Below, piece after piece: positions 5,880 to 13,797 of a stretch of 18,953 bases of DNA. The notes beneath the pieces were generated by a model that was not told the origin of the DNA, ran no database searches, and saw only the letters and a program-made list of their open reading frames with translations. The position numbers and the translations under genes are program-made. Location of the stretch: the NCBI GenBank assembly GCA_964558315.1, contig CAZLCL010000014.1, positions 1 to 18,953 on the forward strand. The letters run 5' to 3'. The first letter of the stretch is position 1. Every line of letters starts with the position of its first letter. This DNA comes from MWCM01 sp964558315. Its GTDB lineage: Bacteria; Patescibacteriota; UBA1384; XYA2-FULL-43-10.

Positions 5880-7951
5880 ATGAGAGCAGAAGAGTTAAAA
5901 ACTAAATTTTTAAATTATTTTGAAAGCAAGGGGCATAAAATTATTCCATCTGCTTCGCTTATCCCCTCCGAAACGGATCCGACAGTTCTTTTTACTACGG
6001 CTGGCATGCATCCGCTAGTGCCATATTTGATAGGCGAAAAGCATCCGGAAGGAAAAAGGCTTGTTAATATGCAACGATGTGTGCGGACGGGTGATATTGA
6101 CGAGGTTGGTGATGAGTCGCACCTAACTTTTTTTGAAATGATGGGTTACTGGTCGCTGGGAGATTACTGGAAAAAGGAAGCCATAGAGTATATATTTGAA
6201 TTTTTGACCATAGAACTTGGTTTGGATCCTAAAAATTTTGCCGTAACATGTTTTGAAGGCGATGAAAAAAACGGTATTCCACGCGATATGGAATCATACG
6301 AAATATGGCGTTCTTTAAGCGTTCCGGAAGAACGGATCGTTTTCTTGGGCTACCAAGATAATTGGTGGGGACCTGCCGGAACAACCGGCCCGTGCGGACC
6401 AGATACAGAACTCTTTGTCTGGACTGGTAAAGGCGAAGCGCCTACTAAATTTGATCCGGAGGATAAAGGTTGGATGGAGCTTTGTAATGATGTTTTTATG
6501 CAATACAACAAAACTACTGAGGGTAAGTATGAGCCTTTAGCACAAAAAAATGTTGATTTTGGTATGGGCTACGAGAGATTATTGGCTTATCTAAATCATG
6601 AATCTGATATTTATAAAACCGAGCTTTTCTGGCCGATAATTGANNNNNNNNNNNNNNNNNNNNNNNNNNNNNNNNNNNNNNNNNNNNNNNNNNNNNNNNN
6701 NNNNNNNNNNNNNNNNNNNNNNNNNNNNNNNNNNNNNNNNNNNATCTAAATCATGAATCTGATATTTATAAAACCGAGCTTTTCTGGCCGATAATTGAGA
6801 AATTGGAACAACTATCAGGCAAGAAATATGATGATCAGCCGATGAGTCACGACAGACCGAATTGGAGAAATATTGCTGGAACCTATGACGCGGAACAATC
6901 GTTGAAGTCGTTTAGGGTAATTTCCGATCATTTGAAAACGGCGGTTTTTATAATAAATGATGGCATATTTCCTTCAAATAAAGATCAAGGATATATAGTG
7001 CGCCGCTTAATCCGTCGTGCGATTGTGAAAGCAAATCAGATTGGGATTAGAGACAATTTTACTATGCCTGTAGTAGATATATTTTTTGATATCTATTGTC
7101 ATTCCGGACTTGATCCGGAATCTTTAAAGATCCTGAAACAAGTTCAGGATAACACAAGCAAAAAAATATTTGAGGAAGAAAATAAGTTTAGGGCTACTTT
7201 AGCACGTGGATTAAAGGAATTTGACAAAAAGATTAATAATAAACGAGCGAAGAATCTAAACCGTTTAACTATTGGAGAAAATTATGAATCAGGATCGGAA
7301 GAACTATTCGGAAGTGATTTATTTGATCTTTTCCAAACATACGGGTTTCCTCTTGAGCTAAGCATGGAGATAGCCAAAGAAAGATTGGTAACACTTGCCG
7401 AAAACGCCATTGAAGATTATCATAACCGGTTGTTAGAGCATCAAGAGCTCTCCCGCACTGCTTCCGCAGGCATGTTTAAGGGGGGGTTGGCTGATGCCGG
7501 TGAAGAGACGAAAAAATTACATACCGCGGCACACTTGATGCTCGAGGCATTACGAAGGGTTTTGGGAGATCATGTAGCGCAAAAAGGTTCTAATATTACT
7601 GCAGAACGTTTACGGTTTGATTTTTCGCATCCAGAAAAAATGACCGATGAACAAAAAAAACAAGTAGAAGATATAGTAAATGAACAGATAAAAAACGATT
7701 TGCCGGTAACCGTAGAAGAGATGACTGTAGCAGAAGCAGATAAAAAAGGCGCTATGGGAGCTTTTAAAGATCGTTATAGTGAAAAAGTCAAGGTTTATAC
7801 AATAGGCGATATATCGAAGGGAGAGGTATTTTCAAAAGAGATTTGTGGAGGGCCTCATGTTACACATATTGGTGAACTTGGACACTTTACGATCAAAAAA
7901 GAGGAATCTTCTTCGGCTGGAGTGCGTCGAATAAAGGCAGTTCTTTTGTAG
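5880..7951 (+). CDS. alaS: Alanyl-tRNA synthetase, short form, interrupted by an assembly gap
   Basis: Charges tRNA-Ala. The N-terminal class II core shows HLTFFEMMGYWSLGDYW (motif 2) and GMGYERLLAYL (motif 3). The editing domain has HTAAH and CGGPH, which supply the zinc ligands. The coordinates include 100 N plus a 55-base duplication; removing these 155 bases joins the two frames exactly and gives about 638 residues, against roughly 875 in E. coli. The protein ends at RRIKAVLL, just after the editing domain, so the coiled linker and C-terminal C-Ala/DHHA1 domain are absent. A palindromic repeat codes for about residues 355-373 between the aminoacylation and editing domains. The apparent break at 6643 is an assembly effect, not a pseudogene. 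Confidence 0.93.
6589..6798. other. Scaffold gap (100 N) with identical 55-base flanks
   Basis: Bases 6589-6643 and 6744-6798 are identical, and 6644-6743 are N. The two contig ends overlap and were joined without merging. The true sequence should lack 155 bases. The frame offset between the two alaS halves (2 modulo 3) matches this exactly. Confidence 0.95.
7098..7153. repeat. Palindromic repeat inserted in frame in alaS
   Basis: Two perfect 8-bp hairpins lie side by side: ATTCCGGA/TCCGGAAT (7101-7121) and ATCCTGAA/TTCAGGAT (7130-7150), bordered by GTC and AAC. They encode HSGLDPESLKILKQVQDN. From memory, this protein string recurs inside unrelated proteins of many bacteria as a dispersed palindromic repeat. 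Here it lies in the linker between aminoacylation and editing domains. Confidence 0.75.
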
Positions 7952-7978
7952 CAAGTATTATTAACTGTTTGGATATTT

Positions 7979-9157
7979 ATGTTCAAAGATGAAATGCCTC
8001 CAATGATGATGGATGATGGTTTGACTCCGGGATATAGAAGGCCGGAGCATCAGCCTCCTTCAAGTTTTGAAGCGGCTTCTATTAATCGTCTTACAACAGA
8101 CCGAGAAATGTTTGATGTGTGTAATATTGTGTCCAAACATCTTGAACAATATCCGGGGCTCGAGAAATCTCTCAAGCAACTTTTATCTTTGAAACTATTT
8201 AATAGATATGCTCTTTCCGACAGCCGTGAAACCGAAGATGTGTCTGATATTCTTGAAGAGATCGAATCAATGTCAAAAACAGAAGGAGATCTAGTTGACC
8301 CCAAAAGTCCCTTACCGACCATCGGAGTAGAGTTAGAGGTTCCCATAACCCGAGAAGTGATGAGACTAAGAGATGTTTTTAGCCGGTTTGGAATAAAACA
8401 TGGTGATGAACAAGAGATTCTGTATGAAGCCTCCCCATCCTACTCGTATAGCCCCAAAGTTCAGGCAATGATTTTACAGGAGCTAGCCAAAATTGGATTT
8501 GTGCCAATGCAGGCAACGGAGGATGACCGGCAGCAGCATAATTCTGACAATCTCGCAGGTCACCAAATCGATCGCGATGATCCTCTCTCTTTGCATATCA
8601 ATTTAGGTTTAAACTGTTTTTCCGAATATCGCCAAGCAGATAAATTCTATGACGTGATGGAGACATTAAGCGATTTATTAACACTCGCCTATTCCAGTTC
8701 GGAGAGAATCAGAAGCAAAAAACATCGCAAGGCTTTCGACCATAATAAAACTGCTGAGAAAAGCGAAAAAAACGAAGCTTTATCTGAGTATGCGCTGCCA
8801 ATTCGCTTGGAGTTAAAGTCGGCAGAATTTAGAGATGCATCTTCTTACAGGTCGCTTTACGATGCGCAACATTTGGGAGCGGCACTTAACTCTTTTATTA
8901 TGGTTGAAATTGCTCGTGCTGATTGCGATGCTCTTGACGTAAAGCTAGCCAATATTTACCGGCAGTTTTTACAAGACGCAACAGATCTTTTCAAGAGGTA
9001 TCAACACAATCAAGGGCTGATGTTTGAGACAAATGAAGAAAGGCACTTGGCCGCTCAACGTGTTGAGGAAGGTAGTATTCAGTCAGATTCTCGTTCTCTT
9101 TCTCAAAGGTATCGGCGCATAATAGCCGATGCTATAAGACAAGAGGCAACCGGGTAA
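7979..9157 (+). CDS. Putative amidoligase-like (carboxylate-amine ligase fold) protein
   Basis: A 392-residue soluble protein without a membrane helix. TIGVELEVPI (114-123) resembles the GxExE metal-binding strand of glutamate-cysteine-ligase and amidoligase-type enzymes. LSLHINLG (203-210) and RLELKSAEFRDAS (276-288) match the later His/Asn and R-x-E...FR positions of that superfamily. Residues 1-110 are a Met/Pro-rich start and a helical region that I cannot place. If the assignment holds, it would join a carboxylate to an amine using ATP; the substrate is unknown, with peptides or peptidoglycan being possible. It starts 27 nt after alaS. The next gene has its own promoter overlapping this gene's end. 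The overall family call rests on motifs alone. Confidence 0.45.
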   Translation: MFKDEMPPMMMDDGLTPGYRRPEHQPPSSFEAASINRLTTDREMFDVCNIVSKHLEQYPGLEKSLKQLLSLKLFNRYALSDSRETEDVSDILEEIESMSKTEGDLVDPKSPLPTIGVELEVPITREVMRLRDVFSRFGIKHGDEQEILYEASPSYSYSPKVQAMILQELAKIGFVPMQATEDDRQQHNSDNLAGHQIDRDDPLSLHINLGLNCFSEYRQADKFYDVMETLSDLLTLAYSSSERIRSKKHRKAFDHNKTAEKSEKNEALSEYALPIRLELKSAEFRDASSYRSLYDAQHLGAALNSFIMVEIARADCDALDVKLANIYRQFLQDATDLFKRYQHNQGLMFETNEERHLAAQRVEEGSIQSDSRSLSQRYRRIIADAIRQEATG

Positions 9158-9159
9158 CT

Positions 9160-9188
9160 TTGCAATTATTGTGCCGTTCAACTATAAT
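9160..9188 (+). promoter_or_regulatory. Promoter of the FtsA/PilM-like gene
   Basis: TTGCAA (9160-9165), a 17-nt spacer and a perfect TATAAT (9183-9188). The predicted start is near 9195, just before a strong GAGGGGAG ribosome binding site. Confidence 0.6.
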
Positions 9189-9219
9189 TTGATTAAATAA
9201 TTAGTTCGAGGGGAGCATA

Positions 9220-10473
9220 GTGGCATTATTTGGTTTAGGTAAACCAAAAAAGAATTTTGCCATATCTTTAGATATCGGGACGGAGTATATTAAAGTGCTC
9301 ATTTTTCGTGTGGAGGAAGATAAAGCTTATGTTGTAGGCTCTGGCAAACAAAGGCAGAGATTATCCGATATGCAAGGGGGAAAGGTTACTGATATCTCAG
9401 GGGTTATTAGCAATTGCGAAAAAGCTATCAATCAAGCGGTAGAAGAAGCTGGGGTTGCTCCGAGGCAGTGTATAATTGGTATTGCAGGGGAGTTAGTAAA
9501 GGGAACTACAACTACAGTTCGCTATCGCCGCGATACATCAGATAAAAAAATTGATTTACGCGAACTTAAAGAGGTGGTTGATCAGGTCCAGAAAAAAACT
9601 TTTGATAAAGCCAGAAGTGCGCTTGCTTGGGAAACTGGTTATTCGGAAATTGACGTCAGATTGGTTAACTCGGCGATTGTGGATGTAAAAATTGATGGAT
9701 ATAAGGTGACAAACCCAATCGGTTTTCAGGGCAAAGATATGTCTATAAGCATTTTTAACGCTTTTGCTCCGGTTGTCCACTTGGGGGCACTGCAAACTAT
9801 TGCAGAAGAGCTAAATTTAGATCTATTGGCTATAACCAGCGAGCCTTATGCGGTAGCTCGATGCGTCGGGCTCGAGGAACTGAATGATTTTTCAAGTATT
9901 TTTGTTGATATCGGTGGTGGCACAACGGATATTGCGGTTGTCCGCAATGGAGGCGTAGAGGGCACGCGCATGTTTGCAATTGGTGGAAGGGTATTTACAA
10001 AATCAATCGCTGATGCACTAGGAAAAAGTTTCGAAGAAGCGGAGAAAATTAAGATTGATTACTCATTAGGAAAAATTAAAAAAGACACAGAGATATCAAA
10101 AAATGTAATATCAGCTTTAGAAAGCGACTGTGAAGTATGGCTGGCGGGGGTGGAATTGGCGTTGGAAGAGTTTTCCGATATTGATTTACTGCCTTCTCGA
10201 ATAATGTTATGTGGAGGAGGCTCGTTATTGCCCGAAATATCGGAGTATCTGGCAAAACGCAATTGGGTAAAAAGGTTGCCATTTGCCAAACAACCCAAAG
10301 TGGAGTTTATAAAGCCGGGACAGGTTGCAAATGTGGTAGATGAGACGGGTAAAATGGTGGGTTCTCAAGATATCACACCAATGGCAATGGTAAATTTGGC
10401 TATTGATTTAGCAGGAGAAGAAAAGATTTTAGACAGTATTTTAGATAAAGTGATTGAGGGAATAAGAAATTAG
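9220..10473 (+). CDS. FtsA/PilM-like actin-fold ATPase
   Basis: A 417-residue actin-superfamily protein. SLDIGTEYIKVLIF (about 16-29) is the phosphate-1 loop, FVDIGGGTTDIAVV (about 227-240) the phosphate-2 loop and MLCGGGSLLPEISEYL (about 330-345) the adenosine motif. The region between (about 90-185) fits an inserted 1C-like domain as in FtsA and PilM. FtsA tethers FtsZ to the membrane; PilM links type IV pilus assembly. A clear C-terminal amphipathic helix like that of E. coli FtsA is not obvious, so the choice stays open. GTG at 9220 is well supported by the Shine-Dalgarno at 9208-9215. The next gene encodes a membrane protein with a cytoplasmic domain and could be its partner. Confidence 0.8.
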   Translation: MALFGLGKPKKNFAISLDIGTEYIKVLIFRVEEDKAYVVGSGKQRQRLSDMQGGKVTDISGVISNCEKAINQAVEEAGVAPRQCIIGIAGELVKGTTTTVRYRRDTSDKKIDLRELKEVVDQVQKKTFDKARSALAWETGYSEIDVRLVNSAIVDVKIDGYKVTNPIGFQGKDMSISIFNAFAPVVHLGALQTIAEELNLDLLAITSEPYAVARCVGLEELNDFSSIFVDIGGGTTDIAVVRNGGVEGTRMFAIGGRVFTKSIADALGKSFEEAEKIKIDYSLGKIKKDTEISKNVISALESDCEVWLAGVELALEEFSDIDLLPSRIMLCGGGSLLPEISEYLAKRNWVKRLPFAKQPKVEFIKPGQVANVVDETGKMVGSQDITPMAMVNLAIDLAGEEKILDSILDKVIEGIRN

Positions 10474-10483
10474 CTTAAAGATA

Positions 10484-10512
10484 GTGATTATTAATAATAA
10501 ATTAGATATAAT
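10484..10512 (+). promoter_or_regulatory. Possible promoter before the baseplate-J-like gene
   Basis: A perfect -10 TATAAT (10507-10512) lies 17 nt after a poor -35 (GTGATT). The 71-nt gap is very AT-rich, so a chance match is possible. Confidence 0.35.
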
Positions 10513-10544
10513 AATAAAGCACAATATTAGATATTGATAAATCT

Positions 10545-12317
10545 ATGAATGAGATAATTTATTTAGAACCAGATGAGGATATTACAGGTGTAATTTCGAG
10601 GGTTAAATCAGCTGAATCTAAAGCGGTTTGTTTAGTTGTGCCGAGGGGTGGCAGTATTTCACAAAGTGTTGTTAATTTAAAGCTATTAAAAAGAGAGATA
10701 GAAAAACTTGGCAAAGCAGTTTCTCTTGTAACTAAAGATAAAATATCAAAAAATCTTGCTTCTCAAGTCGGCATAACAGTGTATACCAGTGCAAGTGAAG
10801 CAAAAAATGCTCGTATTCCTATTCCGTTAAACAATGTAGCAGGTGGGTCCGATGATTCTGGGAAAAGCTCAAACGCAGGTTTTCGCATAAATCAGTATTC
10901 GAGAGAGGAAGATCAAGAAGAAAACGATCCAGAGCCCCAAGAAGAGGAGGAATTATCTGATGAGCAACCACCTGAGATTCTGGAAAGTGATGAATCGGAA
11001 GAGGATAACATTAATGAAGAGTTGGAGAGAGAAAGATCTTCAATGGCTTCAGCTGAGCCGAAAAAAATAAATAGCTTGCCGCAGGTCAGAGAGATGGAAA
11101 ATGATGAAAAAATCCAAAAAACTTCGATGCCACCCAAAAAGAAAAATCTCTCCTCCCGTCGCAAACCAATAATAATTATTAGTTTGGTATTTGTGGTAAT
11201 TTTGCTAGTCGCATCTGTTGTTTGGTTTCCCAGTGCTGTAGCCAAAGTGACGCTTGATACTTTTGATAAAGAGTATTCTTCTGAATTCACTCTCGATAAA
11301 AGTATTGAAGATGTGCAATTAGATTCGGCAAAAATACCGGCAACGGGTTATTCGGCAACTAAGGAACTTGAAAAAGATTTTAATGCTTCTGGCCAAAAAA
11401 ATATTGGGACTAAAGCTGAAGGACAAATTTCATTTTATAACGATTACGATCCTCAGAATTCAATTTCTTTAGCAAGTGGCACAGCTCTAATTGCCGACGG
11501 CAAGACCTATCATTTGAAATCAGCGGTTACTATACCGTCAGCCACAGTGGTAAGCTTATTCCCAACAAAAATTAATCCCGGAGTAACCACGGGAGAGATT
11601 ATCGCCAGCGAATCGGGAGAATCTTATAATATTGAAGCAAATACTTTTGTAATATCTTCATTCACAGGAGCAAAAAGAGAAAATGTCTATGGTAGATCTT
11701 CTTCTGCTTTAACCGGAGGCACAACAAAAGTTGTGTCAGTTATTACGAGCGAAGATATCGAAAATGCTAAACAATCATTAATTACCGAGCTTGATACCCA
11801 AGTAAAAGAGGAGCTTACAAATATTGCTCAAGCAGACGGCAACAAATTAATTATGAGCTCGATAAATGAATCGGTTATCAGCTATTCAACTGATAAAAAT
11901 GCCGAAGACGAAGCGGATACTTTTAAAGCAAAGCTAAAATACAGTATTGATGAACTTTCATTTAATGAAAAGTCATTTTTAGATTCTGTTTTAGAAAAGT
12001 CTAAACAACTGCTTGCCGATGATGAGATGTATGTTAATCCAGATTATCAGCAGATAACTTACGAGATTAAATCGGTAGATAACGAGAATGGTAGCGCAGT
12101 TTTAGCCTTTGTTTTTGATGGCAAAGTAGGTAAAAAAATTGATATCTCCAAAATATCAAAGATGCTTTTAAGAACAAAATACGGCAGTGCTGAATCACGA
12201 ATCGAATCTCTGGATGGTGTAAAATCAGCTGAGGTTACAATTACTCCAAATTTTTGGCCGTTACTGCCGATCATAGAACAACGGATTACGGTAGAATTTC
12301 AATATCACCAATCTTAA
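10545..12317 (+). CDS. Single-pass membrane protein with baseplate-J-like extracellular region
   Basis: A 590-residue protein in four parts. Residues 1-95 form a compact alpha/beta domain (AVCLVVPRGG, VSLVTKDK, VGITVYTS). Residues 100-200 are a very acidic, then basic, disordered linker. One membrane helix spans about 209-228. The exported remainder contains a repeated pattern (GTALIADGKTYHLKSAVTIPS, NPGVTTGEIIASESGESYNI) like the baseplate J/gp47 fold seen in many CPR membrane proteins. The topology places the first domain in the cytoplasm next to the FtsA/PilM-like protein encoded just upstream. Its role is unknown; an envelope-spanning scaffold is plausible. The ATG at 10545 has no clear Shine-Dalgarno. 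Confidence 0.6.
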   Translation: MNEIIYLEPDEDITGVISRVKSAESKAVCLVVPRGGSISQSVVNLKLLKREIEKLGKAVSLVTKDKISKNLASQVGITVYTSASEAKNARIPIPLNNVAGGSDDSGKSSNAGFRINQYSREEDQEENDPEPQEEEELSDEQPPEILESDESEEDNINEELERERSSMASAEPKKINSLPQVREMENDEKIQKTSMPPKKKNLSSRRKPIIIISLVFVVILLVASVVWFPSAVAKVTLDTFDKEYSSEFTLDKSIEDVQLDSAKIPATGYSATKELEKDFNASGQKNIGTKAEGQISFYNDYDPQNSISLASGTALIADGKTYHLKSAVTIPSATVVSLFPTKINPGVTTGEIIASESGESYNIEANTFVISSFTGAKRENVYGRSSSALTGGTTKVVSVITSEDIENAKQSLITELDTQVKEELTNIAQADGNKLIMSSINESVISYSTDKNAEDEADTFKAKLKYSIDELSFNEKSFLDSVLEKSKQLLADDEMYVNPDYQQITYEIKSVDNENGSAVLAFVFDGKVGKKIDISKISKMLLRTKYGSAESRIESLDGVKSAEVTITPNFWPLLPIIEQRITVEFQYHQS

Positions 12318-12332
12318 TGAGATAATTCAGAC

Positions 12333-12731
12333 ATGTATTTAGCTATTGATTACGGCAAAAAAAGAATAGGCCTTGCAATTGGAAGTCAATTTCCAAGAGG
12401 AATCGGGACGATTAGCAATAATGGTTCTTTTGCTGATATTTGTAAAAAGATAAAGAGCATTTGTGAGGATTATCAAGTCGAAAAGATTATCATCGGCTTG
12501 CCAAAATCGCCGAGCGGTGGCTCTAATGAATTAGCAGATGAGATTCAAAATTTGGCAGAAAAGATCGAAACTGTTACAGGATTAAAAGTCATATTCGAGG
12601 AAGAGTCTTATACCTCGGTAGAGGCTCAAAGAGAGTTGGTAAAACGCGGAGTAGATGTTAGACGCAATAAAGAAAAAATTGATGAATTATCTGCCATACT
12701 AATATTGGAACAATACTTAGACTCAATTTAG
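12333..12731 (+). CDS. ruvX: RuvX/YqgF-family nuclease
   Basis: A 132-residue RNase-H-fold protein of normal length for the family. YLAIDYGKKRIGLAIG (2-17) has the first acidic residue, IIIGLPKSPSG (53-63) is the second hallmark, and KIDELSAILILEQYL near the end carries the last acidic residue. Family members process pre-16S rRNA ends and have been called Holliday junction resolvase-like. It ends in TAG in the same frame as mltG, with only five codons between the stop and the likely mltG start, so the two are probably translationally linked. Confidence 0.93.
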   Translation: MYLAIDYGKKRIGLAIGSQFPRGIGTISNNGSFADICKKIKSICEDYQVEKIIIGLPKSPSGGSNELADEIQNLAEKIETVTGLKVIFEEESYTSVEAQRELVKRGVDVRRNKEKIDELSAILILEQYLDSI

Positions 12732-12746
12732 TTTAAAGAGGTCAAT

Positions 12747-13706
12747 ATTAAAAAAACTTTTATAGTTTTAGCAACGGTTTTATTAATCTGTATAGCAACA
12801 GCTTTATTTTTTATTTATTCTGTTAATACCAAAAATGTTAATAACAAGGAATCAGATATCATCGAGATTAAAAGCGGGACATCTGTCGCTGAGATATCGG
12901 CAAGATTAGAAGAGCTGGGGGCGATAAGATCATCATTAATTTTTCGCATCTATGTAATGGCTAATGACATAAAAATTATTGCAGGCATACATACGCTTGA
13001 TTACAACTTGTCAACAAAAGAGTTAATTAAAAAATTATCATCAAATGAAAATATATTAACAAAAATTACAATTCCTGAAGGCAAGAGAGTAGAGCAAATT
13101 GCGGCTATGCTCGAAGATAAAAAAATATTTGGTTATAAAGAAATATTATCTGCGGCGGAGGGCTATGAAGGGAAGTTGTTCCCGGACACCTACTATATCT
13201 CTCGCCGCACTAAAGCTCAGGAATTTGTGGAAATTATGGTTGATAACTTTAATAAGAAGACTTCAGAGATAAATTTTAGCCAAGATGATTTAATTCTAGC
13301 ATCAATAATCGAGAGAGAGGCGATTAAAAACGAAGAACGGCCCATAATCGCTGGGATTTTTAAGAACCGTTTAGAGATTAATATGAAATTGGAGGCCGAT
13401 CCGACAGTTCTATATGTGAACGACAGCCAAAAAATTGTTGATATTACACCTCAAGAAGCGACACAATATACTTTCTGGCAACCAATAGATTTTTCTTTGT
13501 ATAGATCTCTTGTCTCTCCGTATAATACCTATCTAAATCAAGGTTTGCCGCCGTATCCTATTTGTAGTCCGGGTTTAAGCAGTATTGAGGCGGCGATTAA
13601 TTCAATTGACAGCGACTACCTGTTTTTTCTGCATGGAAGTGACGGTCAACTGCACCCTGCACTAAATAACGATGAGCACGAAATAAATAAAGATTTATAT
13701 CTATAA
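12747..13706 (+). CDS. mltG: Endolytic murein transglycosylase MltG, likely ATT start
   Basis: From an ATT at 12747 the gene encodes 319 residues. A membrane helix (about 4-23) is followed by a LysM-like domain (IKSGTSVAEISARLEELGAIRS) and the YceG catalytic domain. LASIIEREA contains the catalytic glutamate, and FKNRLEINMKLEADPTVLY is the family signature. MltG ends glycan polymerisation by cutting nascent peptidoglycan. The first ATG (12957) would remove the membrane helix and most of the LysM-like domain, so it cannot be the real start. Between the ruvX TAG (12729-12731) and this region there is no ATG, GTG or TTG in frame. AAAGAGG (12735-12741) sits 5 nt before the ATT. A sequencing error at an ATG is the main alternative. 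Confidence 0.9.
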   Translation: MKKTFIVLATVLLICIATALFFIYSVNTKNVNNKESDIIEIKSGTSVAEISARLEELGAIRSSLIFRIYVMANDIKIIAGIHTLDYNLSTKELIKKLSSNENILTKITIPEGKRVEQIAAMLEDKKIFGYKEILSAAEGYEGKLFPDTYYISRRTKAQEFVEIMVDNFNKKTSEINFSQDDLILASIIEREAIKNEERPIIAGIFKNRLEINMKLEADPTVLYVNDSQKIVDITPQEATQYTFWQPIDFSLYRSLVSPYNTYLNQGLPPYPICSPGLSSIEAAINSIDSDYLFFLHGSDGQLHPALNNDEHEINKDLYL

Positions 13707-13714
13707 TTAAGCAC

Positions 13715-13743
13715 TTGATCAACTTCAGATAATTCTATATTCT
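13715..13743 (+). promoter_or_regulatory. Possible promoter of the mreB operon
   Basis: TTGATC (13715-13720), a 17-nt spacer and TATTCT (13738-13743). Each box matches the consensus at four of six positions. The start would be near 13750, giving a short leader before mreB. Confidence 0.45.
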
Positions 13744-13752
13744 ATTAAGAGT

Positions 13753-13773
13753 GGAGGGCGTTAGATGGCCTGA
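13753..13773 (+). promoter_or_regulatory. Strong Shine-Dalgarno with two-codon ORF upstream of mreB
   Basis: GGAGGG (13753-13758) lies 6 nt before ATG GCC TGA (13765-13773). This mini-ORF is in the mreB frame and stops 24 nt before the mreB ATG, which lacks its own ribosome binding site. It may feed re-initiation at mreB, or it may be the remains of a longer N-terminus. Confidence 0.55.
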
Positions 13774-13797
13774 TTTTTTAAGTTACCTAATAAATAT

